The position numbers and the translations under genes were made by a program. Source: Kineothrix alysoides (GTDB lineage: Bacteria; Bacillota; Clostridia; Lachnospirales; Lachnospiraceae). From it: DNA of 64,000 nt. Position 1 is the first letter of the stretch; the number at the start of each line of letters is the position of its first letter. Positions 17,972-25,828 of this stretch are shown here, piece by piece. The notes below the pieces were generated by a model. It was given only the letters and a program-made list of their open reading frames with translations, did not search any database and was not told the DNA's origin. Where the stretch lies: contig NZ_JPNB01000003.1 of NCBI RefSeq assembly GCF_000732725.1, forward strand, positions 186,001 to 250,000, read 5' to 3'.

Positions 17972-17984
17972 ACTTTAGTAAAGT
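17972..17984. promoter_or_regulatory. Palindromic operator ACTTTAGTAAAGT
   Basis: A perfect 13-bp palindrome (ACTTT-AGT-AAAGT) immediately downstream of the -10 box, where a bound repressor would block initiation. Same arms and spacing as at 8748-8760. Confidence 0.6.
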
Positions 17985-18024
17985 ATTTTAATTAAGTTGT
18001 TTCATACGAGAAAGAGGTGCAATT

Positions 18025-19050
18025 ATGTTACAGCAGGTTATGACCAGTCCGGGTGTCATTGAATTTCGTGAAATTCCGATTCCGACCCTCGGAGATAATG
18101 ATGTTCTCATAAAAATTATGAAAATTGGTGTATGCGGTTCCGACATCCACGTTTACCACGGTAAACATCCCTTTACCTCCTACCCCGTCACGCAGGGTCA
18201 CGAGGTATCCGGTGAAATCGCCGCTCTCGGCGCAAAAGTGGATTCCTTCAAGGCAGGCCAAAAGGTAACTATCCAGCCGCAGGTAGTATGCGGAAAATGC
18301 TATCCCTGCACCCACGGGAAATACAATTTGTGCGAGGAGTTAAAGGTCATGGGCTTCCAGACCACAGGAGTTGCTTCTCACTTTTTCGCTGTGGACGCTT
18401 CTAAGGTAACTCTCCTTCCCGATGCCATGTCTTTCGACGAAGGTGCTATGATAGAGCCTCTCGCCGTGGCAGTTCATGCCGTTAAACAGGCCGGCGACGT
18501 AAATGGCCTGAATATCATCGTATTAGGAGCCGGTCCTATCGGTAATCTGGTGGCACAGACCGCCAAAGGCTTCGGTGCAAAGAGCGTTATGATAACGGAC
18601 ATCAGCGATTACCGTCTGCAAAAAGCGGCGGAGTGCGGCATCGATTACTGCATCAATACGAAGGAAGCAGACTTGGGCGATGAGATTCTGAAAGCCTTCG
18701 GTCCCGATAAAGCGGATATCATATATGACTGCGCAGGCAACAACATCACCATGGGGCAGGCAATCAAATATGCGCGGAAAGGAAGCACGATTATCCTCGT
18801 AGCTGTCTTTGCCGGAATGGCCACTGTGGATTTGGCTGTTGCCAACGACCACGAGTTGGATATTAAGAGTACCATGATGTACCGAAACGAGGATTATATA
18901 GACGCTATCCGTCTGACAGATGAAGAAAAGGTTCATTTGGCTCCTCTCGTTTCAAAACATTTCGCCTTCAAGGACTATCTGGATGCCTATAAATATATAG
19001 ACGCAAATCAGGAAACAACTATGAAGGTTATTATTAACGTACAAGAATAA
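18025..19050 (+). CDS. Zinc-dependent MDR-family dehydrogenase (sorbitol dehydrogenase-like)
   Basis: A 341-aa medium-chain dehydrogenase. GVCGSDIHVYHG near residue 36 and GHEVSGEIAALG near 58 carry the catalytic-zinc ligands. CGKCYPCTHGKYNLC near 91-105 gives the four structural-zinc Cys. VLGAGPIGNLVAQ near 172 is the Rossmann nucleotide loop, followed by the acidic residue of TDISD that favours NAD. It probably oxidises or reduces a polyol/ketose pair in the cytoplasm. It is followed 24 bp later by an SDR gene under the same promoter. The exact polyol is unknown. Confidence 0.88.
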   Translation: MLQQVMTSPGVIEFREIPIPTLGDNDVLIKIMKIGVCGSDIHVYHGKHPFTSYPVTQGHEVSGEIAALGAKVDSFKAGQKVTIQPQVVCGKCYPCTHGKYNLCEELKVMGFQTTGVASHFFAVDASKVTLLPDAMSFDEGAMIEPLAVAVHAVKQAGDVNGLNIIVLGAGPIGNLVAQTAKGFGAKSVMITDISDYRLQKAAECGIDYCINTKEADLGDEILKAFGPDKADIIYDCAGNNITMGQAIKYARKGSTIILVAVFAGMATVDLAVANDHELDIKSTMMYRNEDYIDAIRLTDEEKVHLAPLVSKHFAFKDYLDAYKYIDANQETTMKVIINVQE

Positions 19051-19074
19051 TTTCTTAGAAAGGGAAAAAATATT

Positions 19075-19842
19075 ATGTCATACTTAGACGAGCTTTTTGG
19101 ATTAAATGGTAAAGTAGCTATCGTAACCGGAGGAGGCCGCGGGATCGGTCAGGTAGTAGCAGAAGGGTTAGCGAAATCTGGTGCGAAGGTTGTGGTACTT
19201 GGAAGAAGCGGAGCTGACGAAACCATTGATTCCATTACAAAAGCTGGCGGAAAGGCTTATTTTATAGCTTGCGATGTTACGAAAGAAGAACAGGTAGACG
19301 CTGCTCTCGCTGAAATTATGAAGCGTTCCGGTTCTATCGATATTGTTTTCAATAACGCCGGAATCTGCATGCATCAAGGCACCTTCGAGGCGACGATCGA
19401 AGAATTCCGTGAGGTAATTGACTGCAATCTGACCGGCGAGTTCATTGTTTGCCGTGCGGTAGGCAAGATTATGATAGAAAATCACATCAAGGGCAGCATC
19501 ATCAATATGGCATCCATGTCGGGAAGTATCGTAAATATTCCTCAGTGGCAGTGCTCTTACAACGCTTCTAAAGCTGCTGTTATCCATATGACGCGTTCAT
19601 TGGCTGCAGAATGGGCGTTAGATGGTATCCGCGTTAATAGTTTAAGTCCCGGGTATATAGCAACGCCGATGTCCGTGGATACGCCTCAGGAATTAAAGGA
19701 TGCCTGGATTCCGTTGATGCCGATGCACCGTATGGGAACTCCGGAGGAACTGATTCCGGCTGTTCTCTACCTTGCCAGCGATGCTTCCGGTTATACGACA
19801 GGAAGCGATATTATCGTTGACGGCGCTTATACCTGTATTTAG
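19075..19842 (+). CDS. Short-chain dehydrogenase/reductase (SDR)
   Basis: A 255-aa classical SDR. The cofactor loop is TGGGRGIGQ near residue 19; NNAGIC near 92 and the active-site Ser (NMASMSGS) and YNASK near 162 complete the catalytic set. SPGYIATPMS near 197 and GSDIIVDGAYT at the end are typical of sugar or polyol dehydrogenases such as gluconate 5-dehydrogenase or arabinitol dehydrogenase. It is co-transcribed with the MDR dehydrogenase. AGAAAGGG precedes the start. With two dehydrogenases and a PfkB kinase side by side, a polyol-to-ketose-phosphate route is likely, but the order of steps is inferred. Confidence 0.88.
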   Translation: MSYLDELFGLNGKVAIVTGGGRGIGQVVAEGLAKSGAKVVVLGRSGADETIDSITKAGGKAYFIACDVTKEEQVDAALAEIMKRSGSIDIVFNNAGICMHQGTFEATIEEFREVIDCNLTGEFIVCRAVGKIMIENHIKGSIINMASMSGSIVNIPQWQCSYNASKAAVIHMTRSLAAEWALDGIRVNSLSPGYIATPMSVDTPQELKDAWIPLMPMHRMGTPEELIPAVLYLASDASGYTTGSDIIVDGAYTCI

Positions 19843-19867
19843 TCAACTTCTCTATTATTCTTCTAAT

Positions 19868-19907
19868 AATCCCCCGAATCATATGTTGATTTGGGGGATT
19901 TGTTTTT
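19868..19907 (+). terminator. Terminator after the SDR gene
   Basis: AATCCCCC pairs with GGGGGATT, followed by TGTTTTT: canonical intrinsic terminator. Confidence 0.85.
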
Positions 19908-19920
19908 GTGTAGGGTGTGG

Positions 19921-20167
19921 GTTGCGAGAGACTGGGGGCGGCGGCATTGGGGTTGGGGCCTGCCGTGCGCGGCTGTATTTTCTAAATGAAACCGTTAGTG
20001 TGTTGGAACGGAACGGGTCGGCAGCAGCGTACATCCATGTACGATGCTGCCTAAACGCCGCATCCATGCGGCGTTTTCCCTTGGTTGTGAGGGTTTCATT
20101 AAGAAAATATCAGCCGCTTACTAAACGGACCCAACCCCAATGCCGCCGCCCCCAGTCTCCCACTACG
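19921..20167. repeat. Large palindromic element A, copy 1
   Basis: Outer arms 19928-19957 and 20130-20159 are perfectly complementary over 30 bp. Inside, GCGGCTGTATTTTCTAAATG pairs with the conserved ATTAAGAAAATATCAGCCGC. Two inner hairpins follow: GTACATCCATGTAC, and CGCCGCATCCATGCGGCG. Lies between the convergent SDR and ribH genes. Related copies at 21149 and 33944. From here to 20335 nothing else is recognisable. Confidence 0.9.
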
Positions 20168-20335
20168 CTATGAATGAGAGTTTTGTATCCCGTACATTTA
20201 CTGGAGTGAACCAGTATATCAAATAACCGGACTGAATATGCAGGATAAACTTTCCTATGTCACAACTGAAAGTTTAGACAAGTAATCGGTCCAGTTAATT
20301 TGTGGATGATATACCAGAGCGCACTGCGCTTCAAT

Positions 20336-20800
20336 TTATACCATGTTTTTCATGAGGTTTACCATTTCGATAGCTCCAACAGCACAATCGAACCCCTTAT
20401 TGCCGGCCTTTGTTCCGGCTCTCTCTATTGCTTGCTCGATGTTCTCAGTGGTAAGTACTCCAAACATCACCGGAATACCGGTGCTTAGTGATACGCTGGC
20501 GATTCCCTTGGAAACTTCGCTGCACACATAATCATAATGGGATGTGCTTCCCCTGATAACCGCTCCCAAACAAATCACCGCATCATATTTCTTGCTATTA
20601 GCCATGGCAGAAGCCACCAGCGGAATCTCAAAGGCTCCCGGCACCCACGCCACTTCAATATCCTCCTCTTTCACCTCGTGCCGAAGCAACCCATCTACCG
20701 CACCGCCAAGCAGCTTTGCAGTAATAAACTCATTAAACCTCGCCGCCACAATTCCAACTCTGATCCCTTTTGCTACTAACTGTCCTTCATAAGTCTTCAT
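20336..20800 (-). CDS. ribH: 6,7-dimethyl-8-ribityllumazine synthase
   Basis: A 154-aa lumazine synthase, the penultimate riboflavin enzyme, which joins the pyrimidine intermediate to dihydroxybutanone phosphate and assembles into capsids. VPGAFEIPL near residue 51, [17 protein letters not shown] near 76 (substrate loop with the catalytic His) and [18 protein letters not shown] at the end are family hallmarks. The start at 20800 (MKTYEG) has AGGAGA 8 bases upstream; a GTG two codons earlier is less likely. It belongs to the rib operon but is separated from ribBA by about 630 bp containing a palindromic element and a purine-rich tract, so it may have its own expression control. Confidence 0.96.
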   Translation of the reverse strand: MKTYEGQLVAKGIRVGIVAARFNEFITAKLLGGAVDGLLRHEVKEEDIEVAWVPGAFEIPLVASAMANSKKYDAVICLGAVIRGSTSHYDYVCSEVSKGIASVSLSTGIPVMFGVLTTENIEQAIERAGTKAGNKGFDCAVGAIEMVNLMKNMV

Positions 20801-20806
20801 AATCAC

Positions 20807-21075
20807 ATTCTCCTATTCTTACTTTTTTGCTTTTTCTATTTTTTCACTTTACTTTTTCTATTGCCTTGTTCTATATCTGTTCCATTTTATCTATCCTATC
20901 ATCATCTATCTTCGTAGTTTCTCACTGAAGTAAATCATCCTACATGCCTCTCCCTATGTTCTTACTCTATTTTCCTTTTATCTTTTATTCTCCTTATCTT
21001 TTGTTTCTTTTACCTTTTATTTTTTATCCCTTCTATCTTTTATCTTTTATCCCTTTCTCCTCTATACATATTTCA
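20807..21075. other. Polypyrimidine/polypurine tract inside the rib operon
   Basis: About 270 bp that is strongly C/T on the plus strand (repeated TTTTATC and CTTTTATC words), so the leftward rib transcript is an A/G-rich leader just ahead of ribH. No gene is visible. The spacer between ribBA and ribH also contains element A copy 2. Confidence 0.6.
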
Positions 21076-21148
21076 ATTTTAAATAAAAATCACACCTGAG
21101 AAATTCGTAACCTTCGCAAATTTTATGTACAATTTCGTAACCTTGCCG

Positions 21149-21376
21149 GGCCTTTCTTCGGCGGATTGGGGGGCTGGTCTGTCAGTGAGCGGCTTGCATT
21201 TTCTTAATGAAAACCCCGACCCCCAGGGAAAACGCCGCACGGATGCGGCGTTTAGGCAGCGCTGCACATGGATGTGCATCGCTGCCGGCCCGTCCGCAAC
21301 CGACACCTCAACGTTTTCATTTAGAAAATTCAGCCGCGAGCGCCGGAACAGAACCCCAATCCGCCGAAGAAAGGCC
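21149..21376. repeat. Large palindromic element A, copy 2 (inverted)
   Basis: Reverse orientation relative to copy 1. Outer arms 21149-21171 and 21354-21376 are perfectly complementary over 23 bp but have a different sequence from the arms of copies 1 and 3. The inner core (TTTTCTTAATGAAA, CGCCGCACGGATGCGGCG, GCACATGGATGTGC) is conserved. It lies between ribBA and ribH and would be transcribed with them. Confidence 0.9.
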
Positions 21377-21432
21377 ATCACCACCAAGACCATTATACAT
21401 AAAATTTTCACAACCTCCCCTTTCTCTTCCCC

Positions 21433-22635
21433 CTATTTAAAATTCAAATAATGCCCCATCCTATCCCTCTTCGTCCGCAAATATTCCACATCATGCTTAT
21501 TCGCCTCCGCCTCAATCGGCACGCGCTCCGTAATTTCTATGCCGAAATCCGAAAGCTGATATACCTTGTCAGGATTGTTCGTCAACAGCCGCAAAGTCTT
21601 CACTCCCAAATCCCGAAGTATCTGCGCTCCAATGTAATACTCCCGCATATCCTCTGCAAATCCCAGCGCCAGATTAGCCTCCGCCGTATCCAATCCCTCG
21701 CTTTGCAATTCATACGCCCGCAATTTATTCAGCAGTCCAATGCCTCTTCCTTCCTGGCGCATGTAAAGAAGAATGCCTCTTTCTTCTTTTTCTATCCTCT
21801 TCATGGATTGTATCAACTGCTCACCGCAGTCGCAGCGCATAGAATGAAATACATCCCCGGTCAGGCATTCCGAATGTACTCTGCACAGCACATTCTTTCC
21901 ATCTCCCACTTCTCCTTTCACAAGAGCGATATGGTGTTCTCCATTTAATTTATTCCTGTATCCATAAGCCCTGAAATCTCCATACGCCGTTGGAAGGAGG
22001 GGACTTGCAACGCGCTCTGCCAAATGATCGAATCTTTTTCGGTAATCCTGCAAGGCCTTAATCGTAATGAACTTAAGATTCCATTTGTGCGCGAGTTCTA
22101 TAAGCTCCGAAGTTCGCATCATACGCCCGTCTTCTGCCATAATTTCACAGCATAAGCCACACTCGCGCAGGCTCGCAAGCCGCATCAAATCTACCGTTGC
22201 CTCGGTATGCCCGCCTCGCTCCAGTACACCGTTTTTCTTAGCCAGAAGAGGGAACATATGGCCCGGACGGCGAAAGTCTTCCGGCTTTGCTGCAGCCTCT
22301 ACTGCCTTAAGAGCAGTAACGCTCCTCTCTTTTGCTGATATGCCTGTCACGGTATCTACATGGTCTATGGATACGGTAAACGCCGTAGCGTGGTTATCCG
22401 TGTTGTCACTTACCATTTGTGGAAGCTGTAACTGCTCGCATATATCCGCACTCATGGGCATGCAGATGAGACCTTTTCCGTAAATTGCCATAAAATTAAT
22501 ATTCTCTGTCGTGGCAAACTGTGCGGCACAGATAAAATCGCCCTCATTCTCTCTATTTTCATCGTCCGTGACAAGAATGATTTCACCTCTTTTCAGCGCC
22601 TCTAATGCTTCTTGAATTGTGTTGAATTCAAACAT
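21433..22635 (-). CDS. ribBA: Bifunctional DHBP synthase / GTP cyclohydrolase II
   Basis: A 400-aa fusion. Residues 1-200 are 3,4-dihydroxy-2-butanone-4-phosphate synthase: [11 protein letters not shown] near 24 (metal and substrate acids) and [11 protein letters not shown] near 143. Residues 205-400 are GTP cyclohydrolase [22 protein letters not shown] near 256 holds the three zinc Cys, and [13 protein letters not shown] near 297 the catalytic Arg. It supplies both branch precursors of riboflavin. AAGGAGGG precedes the start; it follows ribE by 12 bp. The order ribD-ribE-ribBA-ribH is the standard Firmicutes operon. Length is normal. Confidence 0.97.
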   Translation of the reverse strand: MFEFNTIQEALEALKRGEIILVTDDENRENEGDFICAAQFATTENINFMAIYGKGLICMPMSADICEQLQLPQMVSDNTDNHATAFTVSIDHVDTVTGISAKERSVTALKAVEAAAKPEDFRRPGHMFPLLAKKNGVLERGGHTEATVDLMRLASLRECGLCCEIMAEDGRMMRTSELIELAHKWNLKFITIKALQDYRKRFDHLAERVASPLLPTAYGDFRAYGYRNKLNGEHHIALVKGEVGDGKNVLCRVHSECLTGDVFHSMRCDCGEQLIQSMKRIEKEERGILLYMRQEGRGIGLLNKLRAYELQSEGLDTAEANLALGFAEDMREYYIGAQILRDLGVKTLRLLTNNPDKVYQLSDFGIEITERVPIEAEANKHDVEYLRTKRDRMGHYLNFK

Positions 22636-22647
22636 GACCTTCCCTCC

Positions 22648-23277
22648 TTAAAATCCATTTTGAATTAAGAACTCTTCCGTTATTTTACCTTTGTCCTGCA
22701 CAAATTTTTCAACATACTTTCCTATCATATCGTTTTCTAAATTTACGGAGGAACCTGCGCCTTTTCTAAAAAGTATAGTTTCCTTTGCTGTGTGTGGAAT
22801 TACCGATACACAAAAGCTGCCACGGGAAACTGCTGCTACGGTCAGGCTCACGCCGTCTATGGCTATCGAGCCTTTCTCTACGATATAGCGCATGATATTG
22901 GATGGTGCTGCGATTTCATATAAAAGGGCTATACCGTCCTTTTTTACGGAGGCCACTTTCCCCACACCGTCGATATGTCCGGTCACCATATGACCCCCGA
23001 ATCTTCCTCCTGCCATCATCGCCCGTTCCAAATTTACAAGACTTCCCCCTTGCAAGTTCCCTAATACGGAACGGGAAAGAGTTTCATTCATTACGTCCGC
23101 ACCGAATCTACTATCTTTTACCCATGCCGCGGTCAGACAGACTCCATTTACGGCTATGCTGTCGCCAACCTTCAAATCTTCTGATATACCATCGGTCTCA
23201 ATGGTCAAAAAAGCAGATCGGCTTCCTTTCTTTATACTTTCTACCTTTCCCATCTCTTCTATTATTCCGGTAAACAT
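22648..23277 (-). CDS. ribE: Riboflavin synthase alpha chain
   Basis: A 209-aa protein with two lumazine-binding repeats: MFTGIIEEMG at the start and MVTGHIDGVG near residue 98. VGDSIAVNGVCLT and its second-repeat equivalent GSIAIDGVSLT are the substrate-contact segments. It catalyses dismutation of two lumazine molecules to riboflavin. The gene overlaps the end of ribD by 16 bp, a sign of translational coupling, and AGGTGG precedes its ATG. Confidence 0.96.
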   Translation of the reverse strand: MFTGIIEEMGKVESIKKGSRSAFLTIETDGISEDLKVGDSIAVNGVCLTAAWVKDSRFGADVMNETLSRSVLGNLQGGSLVNLERAMMAGGRFGGHMVTGHIDGVGKVASVKKDGIALLYEIAAPSNIMRYIVEKGSIAIDGVSLTVAAVSRGSFCVSVIPHTAKETILFRKGAGSSVNLENDMIGKYVEKFVQDKGKITEEFLIQNGF

Positions 23278-24374
23278 GTATAGTCCACCTCGCTTTCTAT
23301 AAGAAAATCCTCGCCAATCTTCGTAATTGTCTGATTTTTCAGCCTTATGCAGTCACCCATCCTCTCGATTCCCATGCCTTCCACAGGAGTCTTCGCTTTT
23401 TCTCCCCCCAATATCTTAGGAGCAATATAGACTTGTATTTTATTTACGATACCGGTTTGGAGAGCGGAAAAATTCAGAGCTCCTCCTCCTTCCAAGAAAA
23501 CGCTGTCAATTCCCCGCACCCATAGCTCCTTCATCAGAAGTTGTAAATCGATATGTCCCTTCTCCTTTGGAAGCACGATAATTTCGCAGCCGCACTGCTT
23601 AAATTTCTCTTGCTTCTCCTTATCCTGGCAGGCGGTAGCTATTATGGTCGCTCCCTGCCCCGTCTTGCCTGCTAACTCTACAACAGCCGCTTCGAGAGGT
23701 GTATACAAATTCGTATCGCATATGATGCGTATTGGATTTCTGCCTCCGTTCATTCGGCAGGTGAGAAGAGGATTATCCTTAATTACCGTCTTTACACCGA
23801 CCATAATAGAGGAATAGCGACCCCTATCCTGATGGACATTTTCTCTCGCTGCTTCTCCTGTGACCCATTTGGAATCTCCGCATGCCGAAGCTATTTTTCC
23901 ATCCATGGTCATAGCGTATTTCATGACAACGAAAGGGGTATTTGTTTGTATGCAGTGGAAGAACACCTGGTTCAACCTCTCTCCTTCTTCCTCGCGTATA
24001 CCGGTTACCACTTCGATTCCTGCCGCCCGCAATGCTTCGATTCCCTTACCTGCTACCTCAGGATTAGGGTCCGTGCAGGCAATAACTACTTTCTTGATTC
24101 CGCTTTCTATAATCGCTTCCGTACACGGCGGTGTTTTTCCGTAGTGGCAGCAAGGCTCCAGATTGACATACAATGCGGCTCCCTCTGTATTCTCCTTGCA
24201 GCTTGTAAGTGCGTTTCTCTCCGCATGTGGCCCCCCATAGTTTTCATGAAACCCCTGCCCGATAACCTTCCCCTTCTTTACAATAACAGCACCTACCATA
24301 GGATTCGGATTTACTCGTCCTATTCCTTTTTTCGCAAGTGCAAGTGCCATTTCCATAAACTTCTCATCCGTCAT
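23262..24374 (-). CDS. ribD: Bifunctional pyrimidine deaminase/reductase
   Basis: A 370-aa two-domain enzyme carrying out the second and third steps of riboflavin synthesis. Deaminase domain: HAERNAL near residue 51 and LEPCCHYGKTPPC near 75 supply the zinc His and Cys. Reductase domain: KYAMTMDGKIAS near 155, and VFLEGGGALNFSAL near 296 with the NADPH-binding glycines. I chose the start at 24374 (MTDEKFMEMALALAKK), which matches where family members begin; the ATG at 24398 lacks a ribosome site, and GGGAG is 13 bases before 24374. First gene behind the FMN riboswitch. Confidence 0.95.
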   Translation of the reverse strand: MTDEKFMEMALALAKKGIGRVNPNPMVGAVIVKKGKVIGQGFHENYGGPHAERNALTSCKENTEGAALYVNLEPCCHYGKTPPCTEAIIESGIKKVVIACTDPNPEVAGKGIEALRAAGIEVVTGIREEEGERLNQVFFHCIQTNTPFVVMKYAMTMDGKIASACGDSKWVTGEAARENVHQDRGRYSSIMVGVKTVIKDNPLLTCRMNGGRNPIRIICDTNLYTPLEAAVVELAGKTGQGATIIATACQDKEKQEKFKQCGCEIIVLPKEKGHIDLQLLMKELWVRGIDSVFLEGGGALNFSALQTGIVNKIQVYIAPKILGGEKAKTPVEGMGIERMGDCIRLKNQTITKIGEDFLIESEVDYTCLPE

Positions 24375-24539
24375 ATCGCCAGCTTTACTCCCTTCCATAC
24401 AATCTGAGGCGTCAAATCGCCTAACTTATGTTAATTAATAACAAATACACGCTTTCCAGATTGCTCTCATTAAACAGAAATCTGCTTTATGCAATCCCGC
24501 AGCCAAGTCCTTTGGCAGCGCAGGGCTTCCACTATGAAA

Positions 24540-24576
24540 TAAAAAAGCTGCCTTGAGTATATAATCCCAAGGCAGC
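24540..24576 (-). terminator. Second terminator in the rib leader
   Basis: Minus strand: GCTGCCTTG pairs with CAAGGCAGC, followed by a run of T. Lies between the riboswitch and ribD. Confidence 0.75.
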
Positions 24577-24597
24577 AATAAAAGCACGTTAATCATA

Positions 24598-24631
24598 TAA
24601 AAAGCTCTGAAATGAGAAACATTCCAGAGCT
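24598..24631 (-). terminator. Riboswitch expression-platform terminator
   Basis: Minus strand: AGCTCTGGAAT pairs with ATTTCAGAGCT and is followed by TTTTTAT, about 40 bases after the FMN aptamer. Probably the main FMN-dependent attenuator. Confidence 0.75.
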
Positions 24632-24670
24632 AATATACAAAAGAAAACACGTTAAATGTGCTATCAAAAA

Positions 24671-24777
24671 ATCTTCTTTCATCCAGACTGTACTGTCGGC
24701 TTCGGAATCTCACCGAATCATGCCTTGCGGCTCGTGGGCTTTACCACCGGTAGGGAATCGCACCCTGCCCTGAAGAT
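24671..24777 (-). promoter_or_regulatory. FMN riboswitch (RFN element)
   Basis: Minus strand, closed by ATCTTC / GAAGAT (P1). It contains the conserved blocks AGGGCAGGGTG, ACCGGTGGTAAAGCCC, CACGAGCC and GATTCGGTGAGATTCCGAAG, then GACAGTACAGTCTGGATG. FMN binding turns down ribD-ribE-ribBA-ribH. Confidence 0.96.
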
Positions 24778-24862
24778 ATGTATTTAATTATTTTACATGA
24801 TAGCAGATTGATATTTATTTGTCAATAACCTGTTTCTCTGCTTATCTCTATGCTTGCCTATA

Positions 24863-25828
24863 TCATCCTTTTACGGCTCCTTGTGCCATTCCTTTCACCA
24901 TGTTCTTAACAAGAACGAAATAAAGCAGAACGATGGGTACGGCTATAAATACGCTTCCGGCGGCAAATCTTGCGAATTCCGTTTCATCCAGACTCATAAG
25001 ACCTACTGCGACCGTATAAAGGTTCTTTTCCTTTAGGAGAAGCTTAGGCAGAATGAAATCGCTCCACGGCCAGGTGAAGGAGGTAAGCAGGGTATAAACG
25101 ATAATCGGCCGGGAAAGCGGAAGATTAATCTTGGTAAACACCTGAAAATTAGTAGCTCCATCAATTCTTGCCGCCTCATCGATGGCTCTCGGGATCGTAT
25201 CAAAAAATCCCTTCTGTGTCAGATAGCCCATGGGTGCTCCTGCACTGTAAATGAGTATCAGCCCCCATAAATGATTGATTAAATTAAACTGGGTCATCAG
25301 AAGATATACGACTATCATCCCCATAAAGGAAGGGAACATGCTAAGTACCATCGTCGTCTTCATAATAGGCTTTCTTGCCCTGAATTCGAATCTGGACATC
25401 GTATAAGCTGTCAATATAACAAGAAAAGTTCCGAGAATACAGCTTCCTGCCGCTACAAACAATGTATTGGCGAACCACCTGGGATAATTATACATAGCGA
25501 TATCCGTGAATAATCGCTGAAAACTTGCCAGACTGTATGCCTTCGGGAAAAATCCGTTAAAGGAATAAATCGTTCCCGACTCGGAAAAGGAGGCCAAAAT
25601 CAGCCATAAACAAGGAAAGAAAAAAAGGAAGGATACTGCCAGTAAAATAATATAAGTAATTCCCGTGTCGAATATCCTGCCCAAGGCGTGGATAACACTT
25701 ATTGAGTATTCTTTACTCGTTGAGTGCTCTTCACTCATTGAGTGCTCTTCACTCATTGAATGCTCTTCACTCATTGAATGCTTCTCACTCATTGATAAAT
25801 CCTCTCTTTTATTTTGCTTCGTTCTCAT
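24863..25828 (-). CDS. Maltodextrin-type ABC transporter permease (MalG-like)
   Basis: A 321-aa inner-membrane permease with six predicted membrane segments. The EAA loop EAARIDGATNFQVFTKINLP near residue 215 contacts the ATPase. The C-terminal part is ordinary MalG. The N-terminus is odd: residues 13-42 consist of five six-residue repeats of the type MSEEHS, encoded by 18-bp tandem repeats. The start at 25828 overlaps the upstream stop (ATGA) and has AGGAGG; a second possible start at 25792, just before the repeats, has GAGAGG. No ATPase gene is nearby, so a shared MsmK/MalK-type ATPase elsewhere is expected. Confidence 0.9.
   Translation of the reverse strand: MRTKQNKREDLSMSEKHSMSEEHSMSEEHSMSEEHSTSKEYSISVIHALGRIFDTGITYIILLAVSFLFFFPCLWLILASFSESGTIYSFNGFFPKAYSLASFQRLFTDIAMYNYPRWFANTLFVAAGSCILGTFLVILTAYTMSRFEFRARKPIMKTTMVLSMFPSFMGMIVVYLLMTQFNLINHLWGLILIYSAGAPMGYLTQKGFFDTIPRAIDEAARIDGATNFQVFTKINLPLSRPIIVYTLLTSFTWPWSDFILPKLLLKEKNLYTVAVGLMSLDETEFARFAAGSVFIAVPIVLLYFVLVKNMVKGMAQGAVKG
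25703..25793. repeat. Tandem 18-bp coding repeats at the malG-like 5' end
   Basis: Units of the form TCACTCATTGAGTGCTCT, about five copies with a few substitutions. Unit length is a multiple of three, so gain or loss keeps the frame. Confidence 0.85.

Noticed and set aside
19879-20173. Small open frames crossing element A.
   Set aside because: They run through perfect palindromes on both strands, have no ribosome sites and differ between copies.
24500-24530. Possible seventh copy of repeat C (GCAGCCAAGTCCTTTGGCAG).
   Set aside because: Only about 25 bases resemble the middle of the repeat and the ends are missing; could be chance.
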